The notes under the pieces are model-generated. The model saw nothing but the letters and a program-made list of their open reading frames with translations, was not told where the DNA came from and made no database searches. A stretch of DNA of 64,000 bases from contig PANW01000042.1 in assembly GCA_002707785.1 (NCBI GenBank), positions 248,986 through 312,985 of the forward strand, read 5' to 3'. The translations under genes were made by a program, and so were the position numbers. Positions 55,598 to 64,000 of this stretch are shown here, one piece after another. This stretch comes from Cellvibrionaceae bacterium. GTDB taxonomy: Bacteria > Pseudomonadota > Gammaproteobacteria > Pseudomonadales > Cellvibrionaceae. Numbering within the stretch: the first letter of the stretch is position 1; each line of letters begins with the position of its first letter.

Positions 55598-56737
55598 CTA
55601 AGACGCCTCAACAACTGAGTGAAACACGTCAGCATATTGAGATTTGAGCTGGCTCCAACTTAAATCCGGAATCTCAACCGAGAGTTCCTTCCTACCAAGT
55701 GACAAAATCAACTCCAGCGCATTTTCGGCTTGCCGCTCGAGGCTCAACCCCCCCACATCATAGAGAAAGTCCTCGCTCACCCACTCTGGATAAGCCAAGC
55801 GTTTGGGTAGCGCTGGGCGACAACCCGCGGCCATCGCCTCCAATACAGCCAACCCCTGGAACTCATGCAACGCAGTAGACAGTACGACGTCCGCCGAAAC
55901 CAACCACTGCCGATAGCGCTCCCCTGACTCTTCATATCCATACTGAACCAGTTGCGGCTGAAAGCGCTCTCGAATTTGATCAAACGCCTCAGGGTACTGT
56001 CTAAATGTCTGACCTAACAAACAGAGTCGAAAATCAATCTTTTGCGCTTGTAGGGAATCGAGAATGGCGAGCAGTAAATCAGGCCCCTTGTCGTACTCCC
56101 ACCGAGCCGCCCACAGGAGTTTGATAGGAGCTGCGAGCGCAGCGCGCTCAGAAGATGATGCGTCGCCCCATAAAGCTTGCCGCTCTCGCTCAGACAAACG
56201 AGCATGTCCATAGCAAGAGTCTGCGAGAGGCACCGGCAACACCGAGGCCCTTTTCTCGATACTTGGACGTATATTCTTCGGCACGTGATCTGGGAGACGT
56301 TTGAGCAATGCCTCGACGCCGGCGAGAAAAGTATCTCGATTGTAGGCACTGTTGAACAGTATATGATCGGCGCAGAGCGCAGTGTATAGGTTCAACACTT
56401 GCGGCTCGACGCTCGAGTGAGCCTTATCGCTATTGGGGTAGCCGAATTGATTTTCGTGAAAATAGACAATCGTTGGCAGGCTCGCCAATGAAGGGACAAA
56501 ACCTCTCAAGGCCGAGAGATCCGTCATGGAGGTGACAATCAAAAGATCATAGGGCCGCTCTAACAGCGATCGCTGCTCCATCGCCCACGTCAAACTATTG
56601 CCGCGTATTCGCCAACTAAAATAGCGTGGTGGTAAGGTTAATACCGTCCACTCCCAATCAGAAAAAGCCGTCGCCAGCCCTTTGCGCCAACTTTGATGAC
56701 TGTCTGCATCATAGGCAGACAACAGCAGTACTTTCAC
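55598..56737 (-). CDS. tRNA-queuosine alpha-mannosyltransferase homologue (DUF3524, GT4)
   Basis: A 379-residue GT-B enzyme. The N-terminal DUF3524 domain (about residues 1-170) starts LLLSAYDADSHQSWRKG and contains TIVYFHENQFGYP (about 89-101); the GT4 domain (about 195-370) contains LLWAARWEYDKGPDL and the donor-binding ALHEFQGLAVLEAMAAG. Vertebrate homologue GTDC1/QTMAN mannosylates queuosine in tRNA-Asp; bacterial relatives are assumed to act on queuosine too. The start abuts the stop of the cyclic-nucleotide/rhodanese gene (they share one base). Confidence 0.78.
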   Translation of the reverse strand: MKVLLLSAYDADSHQSWRKGLATAFSDWEWTVLTLPPRYFSWRIRGNSLTWAMEQRSLLERPYDLLIVTSMTDLSALRGFVPSLASLPTIVYFHENQFGYPNSDKAHSSVEPQVLNLYTALCADHILFNSAYNRDTFLAGVEALLKRLPDHVPKNIRPSIEKRASVLPVPLADSCYGHARLSERERQALWGDASSSERAALAAPIKLLWAARWEYDKGPDLLLAILDSLQAQKIDFRLCLLGQTFRQYPEAFDQIRERFQPQLVQYGYEESGERYRQWLVSADVVLSTALHEFQGLAVLEAMAAGCRPALPKRLAYPEWVSEDFLYDVGGLSLERQAENALELILSLGRKELSVEIPDLSWSQLKSQYADVFHSVVEAS

Positions 56738-57849
56738 TAAGCACTTTTCTCGTAACGCTGAGCGGATTCTTGCAAAATACCGGCATTAAACCCTGCCTGG
56801 CATAGCAAATAAGCAGCTAGATGGCTGCGCCTACCGGCATCATCAGTAATTAAATAGTATTCATTGGCGGATAGGCTCGGCAATCGATCTCGCAAAGACG
56901 CCAAAGGTAGATTTTTCGAACCCGGCACGTGATGGCAACGAAATTCAAGAGGCATACGGACATCAACTAAGGTGTAACGTGAGCGCTCGGTAATAAATTG
57001 GTCATAACTGAAAACAGATTCTATCGGTTCGTGCAATAGCGTGATGAAATCCTCCTTCGCCAAACGCATCAGCAATCCAGGACTCAACATAGTGACCGAA
57101 GCATTACGCGGTGTTTCTGCCACCAGAGCTTCTTCACCAAAAAATTGCCCCTCTTCCAGCATTACATTGATCTTTCTCGTCAAATTCGTGACATGGGCCG
57201 ATCCATGAACAATCACATAAAAATAGTCACCAGATGCTCCCTCTTTCACAATTACATCCCCTTTAGCCACCTCTTGTGCCTCAAAGCGGGTAAACAGGGT
57301 TTGTATATGCGCGGGAGGTACGCGAGCAAATAAAGGTGACGCCAGAAGCCCCGACATCCAATCCCCTCCCTCCTCATCTTCTACCTCTACGTGAGCTGAA
57401 GCCAAATCGAGATTATCAAGCATCTCTTGATCACTGCGGGTGTCGGCCACAGGCTCAGTCTTAAACAGCGCTTTAGGCTCTTCATGGGCAACTGGAGCCT
57501 GACTCCACGCAAGAGCCAAATCTAAAAAATCTGCCTCCACCTTAAGTAAGGTAACCGCCGATTTAGCCACCGCAGACACCTGTGTTGGAGAGGTGTCGGT
57601 AAGAGTCACTTTGGCGCGTTCTTGCTCGGCGTCGACCCTTTCACTGTCAAAGCTGGCACCCACTAAATCGACCACCCCCTCTACAAGATAATACCGGTGG
57701 TCGGCTGGCTTACCGCGTCGAAATATCAATTTGCCCTTCTCTGCGGTAATCAGTTCGGCGTGTTCGGCGACTTGATCAATGTACTGGTGCTCGAGATCAT
57801 CAAATGGCGAGAAACGGGTGAGAATGCTTAGGAGATCAGACATGGACAA
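56737..57849 (-). CDS. double cyclic-nucleotide-binding protein with degenerate rhodanese domain
   Basis: A 370-residue protein. A first cNMP-binding fold (about residues 8-110) has IFRRGKPADHRYYLVEGVV; a linker (about 115-165) is acidic; a second cNMP fold (about 170-275) has VIVKEGASGDYFYVIVHGSA and FFGEEALVAETPRNASV, closer to functional domains. The C-terminal rhodanese (about 285-365) has LVDVRMPLEFRCHHVPGS, but the catalytic Cys loop reads DDAGRRS, so it should be inactive. Ligand is unknown; the short gap to the glycosyltransferase suggests one operon. Confidence 0.8.
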   Translation of the reverse strand: MSMSDLLSILTRFSPFDDLEHQYIDQVAEHAELITAEKGKLIFRRGKPADHRYYLVEGVVDLVGASFDSERVDAEQERAKVTLTDTSPTQVSAVAKSAVTLLKVEADFLDLALAWSQAPVAHEEPKALFKTEPVADTRSDQEMLDNLDLASAHVEVEDEEGGDWMSGLLASPLFARVPPAHIQTLFTRFEAQEVAKGDVIVKEGASGDYFYVIVHGSAHVTNLTRKINVMLEEGQFFGEEALVAETPRNASVTMLSPGLLMRLAKEDFITLLHEPIESVFSYDQFITERSRYTLVDVRMPLEFRCHHVPGSKNLPLASLRDRLPSLSANEYYLITDDAGRRSHLAAYLLCQAGFNAGILQESAQRYEKSA

Positions 57850-57950
57850 CTCATCTATAACAGGATTAACGGCGCGCTCAATCGATAAGCGGCGCCTTTA
57901 GATCAATTCCCGAGTATATACCCTGCTTTTCGCCGACTCTGTGAACGGCA

Positions 57951-59273
57951 TCACCCAGCAGCATCACCCAGTGATGCGGAATGCTTAAAAAACTCCATTA
58001 AGACCCTAAATAGGTTGTGCGCGTCATCCACGCCAGCCAACTCTCGAATAGAATGCATGCCAAAAGTGGGCACGCCAATATCGAGGGTCCTCACTCCAAC
58101 CTCGGCTGCGGTAATCGGACCAATCGTGCTGCCACAGCCCATATCGGTTCGGGTCACGAAAGCTTGTACGGTGACATCGGCCAGTTCGGCCCAATGGCGA
58201 AACAAAGCCGAAGTTTCACTGTTGGTGGCATAGCTTTGGTTGGCATTGACTTTGATCACCGGCCCCTTATTGAGCAACGGGCCATGATTGCCGTCGTGCT
58301 TGTCACTGAAATTCGGGTGAATACCATGAGCATTATCGGCCGACACCATTAAAGAGTGCGAAATGGTGCGCAAGCGATCTTGAGCGTCCGGTAGCAAACG
58401 ACTCAGAAAATCAGCCAACATAGGCCCCTGTGCACCACAAGCTGAGCGGCTCCCCACCTCTTCATGGTCATTGCACATCAGCAATACCGATTGCTCTCCA
58501 TCGGCAGCTAAGATTGCTTCTAAGCCAATAAAACAACTCAATAAGTTATCGAGACGGGCACTGGCAACAAACTCGTTGTTCCAACCAATGATTTCCGGCG
58601 TTTGAGTATCGTAGAAGCTCAAGTCGTAATCGAGTACCTTAGCCACATCGGCTGTCCCTTGGTCGATTAAGTAGCCCTTTAGAAGATCACGAAAGTCCAC
58701 GGACTTATCACCCGCAACCTGCATCAGTACGGGCGGTATATCTTTTTGTGAATTGATGCTTCTGTTTTTGTTTGCCTCACGATCCAGATGGATAGCAAGA
58801 CTCGGAATGGTGGCGATAGCTCGCTCAAAATTAATCAAACTGCTGGTCACTGCCCCTGCGCTGTTGCGATAGCTCACGCGCCCAGCCAGCGATAAGTCGC
58901 GATCAAACCAAGGGTTCAACAGCACTCCGCCATAGGTCTCAACACCCAACTGAAAATACCCCTGCCGAGTCAGCTCTGGTTGAGGTTTAACTTTCAGGCA
59001 CGGACTATCGGTGTGAGCCCCAACCATGCGAATACCACTCTGCGGCAATGGCTCTTGACCGTAGACAAAGGCAATAATCGACGAATCATTGCGGCATACG
59101 TAGTATTTCTCTCCCGCGTTAAGATCCCAGTGATCCGTTTCTGAGAGCGATTGAAAGCCAGCCGCTTCAAGTAGCTGACTCATGCTTTCAACGGCGTGAA
59201 AAGGCGTAGGGGATGCTGCTAAAAAGGACAATAATCGCTGATTAAAATCCTTGGAAAAATTCGATTGGCTCAT
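57951..59273 (-). CDS. apeB: M18 family aspartyl aminopeptidase
   Basis: A 440-residue cytosolic metallopeptidase. The start [13 protein letters not shown] at 59273 is chosen because the family N-terminus [13 protein letters not shown] follows at residues 20-32; an upstream frame to 59357 adds nothing conserved. Metal ligands lie in [13 protein letters not shown] (His and Asp, about 83-95), the glutamates in [10 protein letters not shown] (about 272-281) and the late histidine in [10 protein letters not shown]. Length fits ApeB (about 425-480). It removes acidic N-terminal residues from peptides. Confidence 0.9.
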   Translation of the reverse strand: MSQSNFSKDFNQRLLSFLAASPTPFHAVESMSQLLEAAGFQSLSETDHWDLNAGEKYYVCRNDSSIIAFVYGQEPLPQSGIRMVGAHTDSPCLKVKPQPELTRQGYFQLGVETYGGVLLNPWFDRDLSLAGRVSYRNSAGAVTSSLINFERAIATIPSLAIHLDREANKNRSINSQKDIPPVLMQVAGDKSVDFRDLLKGYLIDQGTADVAKVLDYDLSFYDTQTPEIIGWNNEFVASARLDNLLSCFIGLEAILAADGEQSVLLMCNDHEEVGSRSACGAQGPMLADFLSRLLPDAQDRLRTISHSLMVSADNAHGIHPNFSDKHDGNHGPLLNKGPVIKVNANQSYATNSETSALFRHWAELADVTVQAFVTRTDMGCGSTIGPITAAEVGVRTLDIGVPTFGMHSIRELAGVDDAHNLFRVLMEFFKHSASLGDAAG

Positions 59274-59363
59274 GACAAAACTCTTCGTGAAAGTCTGTGG
59301 AATCGTAAGATGCGCTAAACTACTCCGAGAATCTATTGTGAGTCGAGTTAACGCCAATTCTAA

Positions 59364-60236
59364 TTAAGGGGATTTTTTCAAGCGCGCCAACAAGCTGGAG
59401 GTATCCCAGCGTCCGCCGCCCATCTCTTGAACATCAGCATAAAATTGATCAACCAAGGCAGTAACCGGGAGCTTCGCTCCGTTGTCTCGAGCTTCAGACA
59501 GCACAATGGATAGGTCTTTTCTCATCCAATCAACCGCAAATCCGTGTTCATATTCGTCCGCCAGCATGGTGTTGTGTCGATTGTCCATTTGCCAGGATTG
59601 AGCGGCGCCCTTGCCGATAACATCAATGACTTTGTGGCCATCTAAACCCGCTTTTTCAGCAAAATGTAAACCTTCAGCCAACCCTTGTACCAAGCCAGCA
59701 ATACAAATTTGATTCACCATTTTGCACAGCTGACCACTGCCCACCGGTCCCATTAACTGTGCTGAACGCGCAAAGCAGTCGATCACAGGTTTTACTTGGG
59801 AGAAGATATCAGCCTCGCCTCCCACCATCACGGTAAGCGCACCGTTTTCAGCCCCCTGCTGCCCCCCAGATACCGGAGCATCCAGAAAATAACAGCCACG
59901 CGATTCAAGCTCGCATGCGACTTGCCGCGCAACTTCTGCTGAGGCAGTGGTGTGATCAACTAACACTGCGCCCTTTTTCAGCCCCGTCGCGATGCCCTGC
60001 TCGCCCAACACCACCTGCCTTAAATCGTCATCATTACCGACACAGCAAAAGACCACATCAGCATTGGCACAGGCACCCGCAGGCGTCTGATGATGTTCTC
60101 CTTTATACTCATCACACCAAGCCAGCGCTTTTTGTTCCGTTCGGTTGTACACCGTTACCGAGTGCCCAGCCTTCTGTAAGTGGCCGGCCATCGGATAACC
60201 CATGACGCCCAAACCTATAAACGCTACCTTCTTCAT
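59364..60236 (-). CDS. beta-hydroxyacid dehydrogenase (3-hydroxyisobutyrate dehydrogenase family)
   Basis: A 290-residue NAD(P) enzyme. The Rossmann motif is AFIGLGVMGYPMAGHL (residues 5-20), the substrate motif is DAPVSGGQQGAENGAL (about 118-133), and the catalytic lysine is in GQLCKMVNQI (about 168-177). The family includes GarR, MmsB and GlxR, so the substrate could be a tartronate, hydroxyisobutyrate or related semialdehyde; the neighbours give no clue. It follows uppP by 71 bases and may be in the same unit. Confidence 0.85.
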   Translation of the reverse strand: MKKVAFIGLGVMGYPMAGHLQKAGHSVTVYNRTEQKALAWCDEYKGEHHQTPAGACANADVVFCCVGNDDDLRQVVLGEQGIATGLKKGAVLVDHTTASAEVARQVACELESRGCYFLDAPVSGGQQGAENGALTVMVGGEADIFSQVKPVIDCFARSAQLMGPVGSGQLCKMVNQICIAGLVQGLAEGLHFAEKAGLDGHKVIDVIGKGAAQSWQMDNRHNTMLADEYEHGFAVDWMRKDLSIVLSEARDNGAKLPVTALVDQFYADVQEMGGGRWDTSSLLARLKKSP

Positions 60237-60307
60237 TGGCTATTATCCCTTGTTAGGAAAATTCGGCAGTGACTCATAAAAAGCCAGCCGCCCCCCTCCA
60301 TCATTTT

Positions 60308-61099
60308 TCAATAGGCTAGACTGAACAGCCATGCACCTAGCAACAATCGATAGACCACAAAAGGCCACATGCCCACGCGATCGATCCATTTAAGAAATAA
60401 GTGAATACAAGCCGCCGCACTGACTGCCGCCAGCACAGCCCCAATCGCTAAATCACTCCAATTGATATTACTTTGTCCAGCCAGCTCCAGTCCCTTATAC
60501 CCGCCACTGAGTGTGATTAACGGTATGGACAACAAGAACGAAAAACGCGCTGCTGCTTGCCGTTCGAGACCAAGTGCTAAAGCGGCTGTAATGGTGACTC
60601 CCGATCGAGATGTACCAGGAATAAGAGCAAGAGCCTGAGCACAACCGATCAACAAAGCTTGTTTCCAGCTCATTTCCTTAAGTGCTGTTCGTCGCGTTCC
60701 TTGCCAATCGGCAAGACCGAGGAAAACACCGAAGATCATGGTCGTCGCCGCGATCACAGCAATGGTTCGCAAATTCTGCTCAATAAAATCATTAAACACT
60801 AAACCCGCTAAGCCTGCTGGCACCGTCGCCCAAATAACATACCATGCGAGACGACTATCATTACTTGATGCCCCTTTCAGGCTAACAAACCACGCCTCAA
60901 TTAAAGTGATTATATCGCGGCGAAAGTACCCCAACACAGCAATCAACGATCCCACATGCACGGCGACGTCGAAGGCTAAACCCTGATCTTGCCATCCAAG
61001 AATTTCGCTAGGCAAAATCAGATGCCCAGAGCTGGAAATAGGAAGAAACTCAGTAATCCCTTGAATCAGCGCCAAGAGAGCTAGCTGTAAAGTATCCAT
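60308..61099 (-). CDS. uppP: undecaprenyl-diphosphatase UppP (BacA)
   Basis: A 263-residue polytopic membrane enzyme that dephosphorylates undecaprenyl diphosphate for reuse in wall synthesis. The signature GITEFLPISSSGHLIL (about residues 14-29) and PGTSRSGVTITAALALG (about 160-176) hold the catalytic residues. About eight hydrophobic helices are visible. Length is normal (273 in E. coli). It begins 18 bases after tsaB and is probably co-transcribed with it. Confidence 0.93.
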   Translation of the reverse strand: MDTLQLALLALIQGITEFLPISSSGHLILPSEILGWQDQGLAFDVAVHVGSLIAVLGYFRRDIITLIEAWFVSLKGASSNDSRLAWYVIWATVPAGLAGLVFNDFIEQNLRTIAVIAATTMIFGVFLGLADWQGTRRTALKEMSWKQALLIGCAQALALIPGTSRSGVTITAALALGLERQAAARFSFLLSIPLITLSGGYKGLELAGQSNINWSDLAIGAVLAAVSAAACIHLFLKWIDRVGMWPFVVYRLLLGAWLFSLAY

Positions 61100-61117
61100 A
61101 ACGTCCTTGAAAAAAGA

Positions 61118-61825
61118 TTAACGGCGAATTCTTTCGCGTTTTTTCCAAGCAACACTGTCCCTCAGATAGACAGGTTGCGTATCTTCGGCAGCCACAAACT
61201 CGCCTTGCGCGAAGGCCGCGTCAGCGAGAATCAACATATCTTCAGCTCGCGCCAATAACGCCTGATCTTCGTGGCGGGTATCGATAGCTTGCACCGCCTC
61301 ATAGTGACAACCAGCACCAACCTTGATCAACTTCGCTGCTGGCACGTCTAGGATCTGCGGGCATTCACTCAATTGCTCTGGTGCACCCACAAATTCAGAC
61401 ACCAACTCACTGGGAAGCGGCGTATCTCCGGTATAAACGGCACCATAAATCTCGTTCATTCTGGCATCCAAAGCGACCAAAACGCGATCATCTCCGCTCA
61501 ATGAAAACTGGCGAATCGCTCCTACCGCCATGGTTTTTAAGGTAGACACAGGTATCACTGGAATATTTGCGGAAAATGCCAGTCCTTGAACGACACCGAG
61601 ACAAATTCTCAACCCAGTAAAAGAACCTGGCCCTCTGCCATAGGCAATAGCATCTAGATCACCGAGGGTAATTCCTTGTGAAACCAATAGCTGATCAATC
61701 ATGGGGAGTAAACGTTGAGTATGTTGACGAGGCGCCAATACAAACTCACTCGTTATCTCGCCGTTTCGGGACAATGCAATCGAGCACGCCTCACTAGATG
61801 TATCGACCGCCAAAATTGTACTCAT
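61118..61825 (-). CDS. tsaB: tRNA t6A37 biosynthesis protein TsaB
   Basis: A 235-residue non-catalytic partner of TsaD in N6-threonylcarbamoyladenosine formation. The start MSTILAVDTSSEACSIAL at 61825 is chosen, as the family begins here; a longer start at 61864 adds 13 unlike residues. Hallmarks are AYGRGPGSFTGLRICLGVVQ (about 64-83) and VALDARMNEIYGAVY (about 120-134). Length agrees with E. coli (231). Confidence 0.92.
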   Translation of the reverse strand: MSTILAVDTSSEACSIALSRNGEITSEFVLAPRQHTQRLLPMIDQLLVSQGITLGDLDAIAYGRGPGSFTGLRICLGVVQGLAFSANIPVIPVSTLKTMAVGAIRQFSLSGDDRVLVALDARMNEIYGAVYTGDTPLPSELVSEFVGAPEQLSECPQILDVPAAKLIKVGAGCHYEAVQAIDTRHEDQALLARAEDMLILADAAFAQGEFVAAEDTQPVYLRDSVAWKKRERIRR

Positions 61826-61903
61826 GCCTAACCTAACCTTTGAACCTAAGGGCGAATGGCGCACATTTTCTCAGATTTTGGCCAGTTGAGACAGCTTAGA
61901 ACG

Positions 61904-61941
61904 AAAAAATCCCCGGAGCATTAGGCCCTCGGGGATTTTTT
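61904..61941 (-). terminator. strong terminator after the AlgP-like gene
   Basis: A stem of AAAAAATCCCCG with CGGGGATTTTTT and an inner AG/CT, loop CATTAGG, T-run on either strand. It lies 43 bases past the AlgP-like stop and separates it from tsaB. Confidence 0.85.
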
Positions 61942-61983
61942 GAAACGTAATTTGGAGAATTACCCCCCAAATTGGACCGATAT

Positions 61984-62841
61984 TTACTTCTTCTTAGCGG
62001 CACGCTTCTTGGCTGCAGGCTTCTTCTTAGCCACAGCCTTTTTAGGAGCAGCTTTCTTAGCAGCAGGTTTACGCTTCTTAGGAGCAGCCTTTTTCTTAGC
62101 TTTAGCAGCGGCTTTCTTCTCCGCTGCTTTAGCTTTAGCGGCCGCTTTCTTCTCTGCAGCCTTTGCTTTAGCGGCAGCTTTCTTCTCGGCAGCTTTGGCT
62201 TTAGCAGCGGCTTTCTTCTCAGCAGCTTTCGCTTTAGTCGCAGCTTTCTTCTCTGCAGCTTTGGCTTTATCCATCGCCTTCTTTGCTACGGCTTTTGCTT
62301 TAGCAGCCAATTTCTTCTTAGCTGCAGCAACTTTCTTAGCATTGGCCGCGGCGCGCTGTTTCTTCCACTTAGCTTCAAACGCTTTAGCGGCTTTCTCCAG
62401 ATCCGCCTCTGCTTTAGTTGCCAAAGAAGCAGACAGAGCATCAACCTTCGCCAATACTGCAGCTTCAGCAGCTTTTGCAGCAGCAACGCTCTTGGCCGTT
62501 GAAAGAGTCAGTTTGGCACTTGCAGCCTTACCGCGCAGAGTCTTAACCTTGGCACCCACTTTTGCGGCAGCCTTAGTCGCGGCTTGAGCGGCACGCTTAT
62601 CAGCGGCTTTCTTAGACTTGGCAGCCTTGTTTTTAGCAGAAGCCGCTTTCTTACGAGCAGCAGCTTGAGCCTTCGCTTGGGCTTGGATTTCTTTTTGAAG
62701 TTTACTCAGGGCATCCTGAGCTTTGGTAACAGCCGGGGCGGCAACTGCTGCCGGGGCTTTTTTTACTTTTGCTTTTGCTTTAGCCGGTGCACGACGTTTT
62801 GCCGGCGCCTTTTTAGCTTTCGCTTTTGCTACTCTAGCCAT
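61984..62841 (-). CDS. algP: histone H1-like / AlgP-like Lys-Ala-rich DNA-binding protein
   Basis: This 285-residue protein is dominated by Lys and Ala. The ATG at 62841 (MARVAKAKAKKAPAKRR) is chosen since AGGAG lies before it; a TTG two codons upstream is unlikely. The N-terminal 45 residues and the last 120 are KAxA-type repeats (AEKKAAAKAKA units of 11 residues, about residues 190-235), and the middle (about 45-180) is a helical, less repetitive segment. It resembles AlgP of Pseudomonas and eukaryotic H1 tails, which bind DNA non-specifically. The repeats make copy-number change between strains likely. Confidence 0.85.
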   Translation of the reverse strand: MARVAKAKAKKAPAKRRAPAKAKAKVKKAPAAVAAPAVTKAQDALSKLQKEIQAQAKAQAAARKKAASAKNKAAKSKKAADKRAAQAATKAAAKVGAKVKTLRGKAASAKLTLSTAKSVAAAKAAEAAVLAKVDALSASLATKAEADLEKAAKAFEAKWKKQRAAANAKKVAAAKKKLAAKAKAVAKKAMDKAKAAEKKAATKAKAAEKKAAAKAKAAEKKAAAKAKAAEKKAAAKAKAAEKKAAAKAKKKAAPKKRKPAAKKAAPKKAVAKKKPAAKKRAAKKK

Positions 62842-63007
62842 CTTCAATTCTCCTCAGTATAAAAAGATGCACAACCACTAACACAATGAACCATAGCACA
62901 AATATTAAACGCCTAAGACGTCGACCAGAATATTATTTAAAAAAACAAGCTTTTGCACCCTTTCACTGCTTTTTTTTTAGAAAAATACGATTTTTTTGAG
63001 TTTTTTT

Positions 63008-63019
63008 ACCGTTAACGGT
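63008..63019. promoter_or_regulatory. 12-base perfect palindrome between T runs
   Basis: ACCGTTAACGGT is preceded by seven T and followed by GTTTTTT. It lies about 170 bases upstream of the AlgP-like gene. It could be an operator or a short terminator stem; the lack of a loop speaks for a protein-binding site. Confidence 0.35.
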
Positions 63020-63883
63020 GTTTTTTACACCTCAAAACTTCATTCCTCATCGTTAAGACGCTTTTTTAGGGAAAAACCTCATAGATATATTTAGGCCTCA
63101 AACGAAAAACAAAAAACAAAAAACAACAACGTTGCTTTCGACTCCATTTTCTTATCTCAAATACCGCTAATCAGAACGGACTGCACCTAGCAAAGGAAAC
63201 TGACAAACCTGCCACACCTGAAAAATGAAAAGTAGTGTTTCTACCTCACAGTTCACTGCCACATAACAAATGCCAGTAGCGCACAACTCAGAACAACGTA
63301 AATGGAAAATATCGCAGTGAGTCAAAACGCAAAACTCACTGCCCTTCGTTATGCGCGAACAAACCAGAATCATCACCGTCTCACTGCTTCCTCGACAGCT
63401 TGAATAGAAAACCTCATAGATTCCACTTTTGCATCTATATATAGAAGCAATAACCTCAAGACCTCATAAAAGACAGGATCTCAACCGTGCAAACAAAACC
63501 AATAAAGAAATGAAAAAGGAATATGGCTGTCCTCCTGAACTCAAACGTTTGGAAAAATGGACCACTCAATGTAGAAATCGTGCCACCCCATAGGTGATGA
63601 GGAGAATCAAACCAACAAGAGCAGGCTGCACTAGAAATGGAGCGAAAATAATCGTGGAACAAGAAGCTATGAAGGGAGAAGTCGTCAATGAACGCTTCGG
63701 CGAGCATCTACGGCCACAGGAGTCGACTGACTAGAAACCTATCCATCGCCAAAGGCACCGACATCAAAAGCATGCCGAAATCAAACGCATTTGACACAGC
63801 GGATATCAAACGCCGTTTGCACCTATATCGAAGTCACATTGATCTATAGCCGTTTCAAATACCGCGCTAAATACACCAGACAC

Positions 63884-63902
63884 AAAAAAGGGCCCTGAGG
63901 GC
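63884..63902 (-). terminator. terminator-like hairpin near the right edge
   Basis: Minus strand GCCC-TCA-GGGC followed by CC and six T. The stem is short, so efficiency is uncertain. It would end a leftward gene lying beyond 64000. Confidence 0.4.
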
Positions 63903-63933
63903 ACTGCTGTCCCACAGTTTGTGATAAATAAGA

Positions 63934-64000
63934 AAGCCTGAATCTCTGTTGTTACAATGGATCTGCGAAGAAACTATTGAACAACAAGGGATTCAGGCTT
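63934..64000. repeat. long imperfect inverted repeat at the right edge
   Basis: AAGCCTGAATC (63934-63944) and GATTCAGGCTT (63990-64000) are an exact 11-base inverted pair. The arms continue inward (TCTGTTGTT against AACAACAAGG) with one indel, making about 20 bases each, and the centre is partly self-complementary as well. This could be the end of an insertion sequence that continues past 64000, or a large hairpin; no transposase is visible in the window. Confidence 0.6.

Larger units (their letters stand above)
62842..64000. other. 1.16 kb without a convincing gene
   Basis: The first 330 bases are rich in A and T runs and hold the palindrome at 63008-63019 and probably the promoter of the AlgP-like gene. 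A direct repeat AAAACCTCATAGAT occurs near 63073 and again near 63408. Short frames between 63167 and 63707 lack ribosome-binding sites and have hydrophobic, non-family translations. A terminator-like hairpin and a long inverted repeat end the window. Confidence 0.6.

Noticed and set aside
61940..62587. Long plus-strand frames over the AlgP-like gene
   Set aside because: They are antisense shadows of a repetitive Lys/Ala gene; their Phe/Leu/Ser/Ala-rich translation follows from the repeats.
63456..63707. 83-codon minus-strand frame near the right edge
   Set aside because: Hydrophobic Phe/Ser-rich translation without ribosome-binding site or family resemblance.

Overview
The window looks like chromosome of a motile, polar-flagellate type marine gammaproteobacterium of the Pseudomonadales/Cellvibrionales sort. 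This rests on the gene order cheR-cheV-flgA-flgM-flgN next to flgBCDEFGHIJKL, as in Pseudomonas. It is also supported by flagellar promoters of both the sigma-54 and the sigma-28 class, an HsbR/HsbA-like pair, an AlgP-like histone protein, ttcA, rsmE and an arsenosugar-type gene trio. I cannot name a genus from sequence alone.

Bases 1-10523 form a flagellin-glycosylation island. A leftward, tightly overlapping operon legB-legC-legG-legI-(ptmE-like)-legF encodes most of a legionaminic-acid type nonulosonate pathway. Behind it come a class III aminotransferase, a ptmA-like short-chain dehydrogenase and a methyltransferase of unassigned role. A truncated Maf-like gene and a second methyltransferase face it from the left edge. 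The N-acetyltransferase expected between LegC and LegG is not in the window.

Bases 10674-35761 are flagellar: fliD, flaG, two paralogous 600-residue flagellins, a small helical protein (candidate chaperone), flgL to flgB, cheR, cheV, then flgA, flgM and flgN on the other strand. The promoters can be read. fliD, flagellin 1, flgM and probably cheV have sigma-28 boxes; flagellin 2, flgB and probably flgA have sigma-54 -24/-12 boxes. The hook, junction, cap and filament proteins are all unusually long. Three different short tandem repeats lie in or next to gaps between flagellar genes.

Bases 35790-63000 are mixed. They hold an arsenosugar-type trio (two glycosyltransferases and ArsS), tRNA-Arg(CCU), rsmE, a GGDEF-EAL protein, alanine dehydrogenase with a divergent Lrp regulator, apt, ttcA, a PilZ protein, an Aer-like receptor, bioA, the HsbR/HsbA-like pair, a second chemoreceptor and trpS. 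Then come a queuosine mannosyltransferase homologue, a double cyclic-nucleotide-binding/rhodanese protein, an M18 aminopeptidase, a beta-hydroxyacid dehydrogenase, uppP, tsaB and the AlgP-like protein. The last 1.1 kb shows no convincing gene; it is AT-rich with palindromes and ends in a long inverted repeat at the window edge.

The common theme is motility. Flagellar structure, filament glycosylation, chemotaxis, c-di-GMP control (GGDEF-EAL, PilZ) and a partner-switching module (HsbR/HsbA) that in Pseudomonas acts on FlgM all lie within 64 kb. All positions, starts and motifs were read by eye; functional names come from family resemblance, not from database searches.
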